A stretch of DNA of 26,114 nucleotides, taken from NCBI GenBank assembly GCA_964533785.1, contig CAZHNG010000053.1, positions 1 to 26,114 of the forward strand, written 5' to 3'. Shown piece by piece: positions 23,855-26,114 of this stretch. The notes under the pieces are model-generated. The model saw only the letters and a program-made list of their open reading frames with translations, ran no database searches and was not told the DNA's origin. Source of the DNA: JANQRV01 sp964533785 (GTDB taxonomy: Bacteria; Bacteroidota; Bacteroidia; Chitinophagales; Saprospiraceae). Both the position numbers and the translations under genes were made by a program. Every line of letters begins with the position of its first letter. Position 1 is the first letter of the stretch.

Positions 23855-26059
23855 ATGACCGCAACAATATGGAGGTACAGCCATTTTGCCTTGGCTGTAT
23901 CTTCTGCTTTGTTCATACTCCTGGCTACGATCACCGGAGCAGTCTTGGCCTTCGAGCCAATAGAAAATAAATTAAAACCCTATAACTTTCCCGATGCCCG
24001 GGAATTATCAATTGCCCAGGTGATCGATACTTTATCGACACATTACGATGAAATCCTGGAAATAAAAGCGGACGCCAATCATTTCGTTTCCGTCTCCGTG
24101 ATCAGCATGGATGAATCTCTGGATGGTGATTTTTACGTCAATCCTTTCAATGGCGAAAAAGTAGGTGATATCATTGCTAAACGTCCGCTTTTTGAATTCA
24201 TGACCAACTTGCACCGCTCTTTATTTTTAAAAACAACGGGACGGATATTCGTTGGGATCACTTCTTTCTTTTTATTGCTAATTGCCTTTACCGGCTGTAT
24301 ATTATTTGTGCAAAGGCAAAAAGGCCTGAGGCATTTTTTTGATAAGATCATCAAGGAAGATCTTTTTCAATATTATCACGTGGTTACGGGCAGGTGGATG
24401 CTGATCCCGGTCATCATCGTTGCCCTGAGCGGGGTTTACCTATCCCTATTGCGGTTTTCCATCATTCCGGATCCCGATCCCGTACTAACTAAAAGCACAT
24501 CAAATTTGGCAGCTGAACCGGTGCTGGACTTTTCTTCATTCGAAGTTTTTCAACAAACAAAGCTGGGAGCAGTCCGGAAATTAGAATTCCCCTTTTCTTC
24601 TGATGTGGAGGACTTTTTCATTCTGGATCTGAAAGACCGCCAGTTGAAGATCAATCAGAAAACGGGAGAGGTCGTCGAAGAGCGTCGCTATCCTTTTGTC
24701 AACACTTTGTCCGAATGGAGTTTTAATGTGCATACCGGTACGGGCAGCATCCTATGGTCGATCGTGCTGTTTGCCGCTGCGGTCAATATATTGTTTTTCA
24801 TTTATTCCGGCCTGGCAATTTCTTACAAGCGACTCCGGTATAAAGTCAAGAATAAATTTTCGGCTAAGGAATCAGAAATAGTCATTCTCGTTGGTTCGGA
24901 AAACGGCAGCACCAAAGGTTTTGGAAAAATGCTCCAGACCGCTCTGCTGAAATCCGGACAAAAAGTATTTTTGGGTGAGTTGAATCAATACCAACCTTAC
25001 GAAAAGATCAAAAATCTATTGATCCTGACCTCTACCTACGGGGATGGAGATCCTCCGGCTAATGCGACCCATTTTCTACAGTTGTTGAAGCAACACCCGG
25101 CTCCCCGTCCGACGCAATTTTCGGTCGTTGGTTTCGGTTCTTTGGCCTATCCGAATTTTTGCCGGTTTGCCGTAGCTATCGATACTCAGCTCCGAAACCA
25201 AAAGGGTTACCTGCCAACGGAAAACAAACCTTTTCTCATTCACAATAAATCCTATACGAGTTTTAAAACCTGGGCCGAAAATTGGGCGGAACGGGTGGAG
25301 ATCCCCATAGACCTTCCTCCTGAAATACAAGATAAAAACGTTAAACAACAGACTTTCAGGATCATTAACAAACAAAGAATAGACGATGGATATACCAATA
25401 CTTTCGTGCTTCTTTTACAATCAAAGTCCTCAAAATTTCAATCCGGCGACTTGATTAGCATTACACCACCTACCGATCCCGTTGATAGATTGTATTCCAT
25501 TGCAAAGATCAATAAGAAAAACATCCTACTTTCCATCAAGCGGCATGAATTTGGCGTTTGCTCTCATTATCTCGATACATTAAACGTTGGCGATACCATT
25601 AAAGGCAGGATCCGAAAAAATCCGGATTTCCATTTTCCGGACAATGGCAAGCCGGTTATCTTGATTGCGAATGGTACGGGCATTGCTCCTTTTTTAGGAA
25701 TGATCCAAGAAGTGAAAAGCAGCGCCCAAATCAATCTTTATTGGGGAGGCAGAAGCACTCAATCCCTGGAGCTATACAAAGACTGGATCGACCAAGCTGT
25801 TACCAATGGCACACTAAATGATTATCAAGTTGCCTTTTCTAAAGAAAATACATCTTTCAAATATGTACAAGACCTGATCCAAAAAGACGGTGCTTTTGTT
25901 GCCGAACAATTGGAAAATGGCGGAACGATCATGATCTGTGGTTCTATACTGATGCAAAATGGTGTACTGGCAGCGCTGGAGGAAATTTGCCTGCAGCAAC
26001 AAGGCATGCGTTTAAACAAATACCAACAAAAGAGGCAGATATTAATGGATTGCTATTAG
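23855..26059 (+). CDS. PepSY-TM / flavodoxin / FAD-NAD(P) reductase fusion (probable iron or haem reductase)
   Basis: 734 aa from the ATG at 23855, 7 bp after the DUF2271 gene; the frame extends upstream to 23789, but that part overlaps the DUF2271 gene. Residues 1-~325 are a PepSY-associated membrane domain with four membrane segments (~10-33, 130-152, 180-200, 298-320) and His10, His120, His175 and His293 near membrane borders as possible haem ligands. Residues ~340-480 are a flavodoxin domain (VGSENGSTKGFG; STYGDGDPP). Residues ~495-734 are a CPR/sulfite-reductase-like module: RLYS (545-548) and GVCSHYL (567-573) for FAD, IANGTGIAPFLGM (604-616) and ICGS (694-697) for NAD(P), C-terminal Tyr734. 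It should carry electrons from cytoplasmic NAD(P)H via FAD, FMN and haem across the inner membrane, probably to Fe(III), haem or the DUF2271 protein. Confidence 0.93.
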   Translation: MTATIWRYSHFALAVSSALFILLATITGAVLAFEPIENKLKPYNFPDARELSIAQVIDTLSTHYDEILEIKADANHFVSVSVISMDESLDGDFYVNPFNGEKVGDIIAKRPLFEFMTNLHRSLFLKTTGRIFVGITSFFLLLIAFTGCILFVQRQKGLRHFFDKIIKEDLFQYYHVVTGRWMLIPVIIVALSGVYLSLLRFSIIPDPDPVLTKSTSNLAAEPVLDFSSFEVFQQTKLGAVRKLEFPFSSDVEDFFILDLKDRQLKINQKTGEVVEERRYPFVNTLSEWSFNVHTGTGSILWSIVLFAAAVNILFFIYSGLAISYKRLRYKVKNKFSAKESEIVILVGSENGSTKGFGKMLQTALLKSGQKVFLGELNQYQPYEKIKNLLILTSTYGDGDPPANATHFLQLLKQHPAPRPTQFSVVGFGSLAYPNFCRFAVAIDTQLRNQKGYLPTENKPFLIHNKSYTSFKTWAENWAERVEIPIDLPPEIQDKNVKQQTFRIINKQRIDDGYTNTFVLLLQSKSSKFQSGDLISITPPTDPVDRLYSIAKINKKNILLSIKRHEFGVCSHYLDTLNVGDTIKGRIRKNPDFHFPDNGKPVILIANGTGIAPFLGMIQEVKSSAQINLYWGGRSTQSLELYKDWIDQAVTNGTLNDYQVAFSKENTSFKYVQDLIQKDGAFVAEQLENGGTIMICGSILMQNGVLAALEEICLQQQGMRLNKYQQKRQILMDCY

Positions 26060-26114
26060 TACTAGACTTTTGACGCTAGACTCTAGAAGTTAGACTAAAA
26101 ATTCTAACTACTTG
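26060..26114. repeat. Second, inverted copy of the MITE-like element end
   Basis: 53 of 55 bases match the reverse complement of 16684-16738. It begins right after the stop codon of the reductase gene and runs off the window, so only one arm is visible. As a near-palindromic end it could also help terminate transcription. Confidence 0.6.

Overview
The window looks like chromosomal DNA of a free-living, probably marine member of the Bacteroidota, of Saprospiria/Lewinella-like character. Supporting signs are a type IX secretion (T9SS) C-terminal sorting domain, a lipoprotein whose cysteine is followed by an acidic stretch, Bacteroidota-type TAnnTTTG promoter boxes, the absence of obvious Shine-Dalgarno sequences, and families typical of the phylum (DUF6607, HmuY-like, LytTR). 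The taxon is an inference. I see no rRNA, tRNA, CRISPR array, transposase or phage gene.

Layout. (1) 1-1453: a small surface lipoprotein gene bracketed by two copies of a 27-bp repeat, then about 590 bp of AT-rich non-coding DNA. (2) 1454-3833: an MBOAT O-acyltransferase followed by an SGNH-hydrolase-like partner, a pair expected to acylate an exported glycan. (3) 3907-5271: an orphan polytopic membrane protein. (4) 5328-6071 (minus): a LytTR regulator whose receiver domain has lost the phosphorylation residues, with Glu at the phospho-acceptor position. (5) 6200-6248: three repeats at an exact 20-bp period that fit the LytTR binding consensus, lying between the regulator and the next cluster. 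(6) 6361-15732: three very large co-directional genes. They encode two unrecognised proteins that share a sequence module, and a subtilisin-like (S8) protease carrying three ~100-residue repeats and a degenerate M15-type domain. None of the three has a signal peptide. This is the best candidate here for an undescribed system. (7) 15733-16990: a terminator-like hairpin, a small conserved-looking hypothetical gene and a ~155-bp MITE-like element with 23-bp terminal inverted repeats. (8) 16991-26059: a divergent haem/iron acquisition locus. The leftward arm encodes a T9SS-secreted HmuY-like protein, a DUF6607 protein and a HmuR-like TonB-dependent receptor. The rightward arm encodes a periplasmic ankyrin protein, a DUF2271 protein with a flavinylation-type motif and a PepSY-flavodoxin-FAD/NAD(P) reductase fusion. 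A second copy of the repeat element starts directly after the last gene.

How the genes may work together. In the haem locus the secreted HmuY-like protein would capture haem or another iron chelate, the receptor would import it across the outer membrane, and the PepSY reductase with its DUF2271 partner would move electrons across the inner membrane, for example to reduce iron. The regulator, operator and three-gene cluster read as a regulatory unit controlling a large proteinaceous product whose function I cannot name from sequence.
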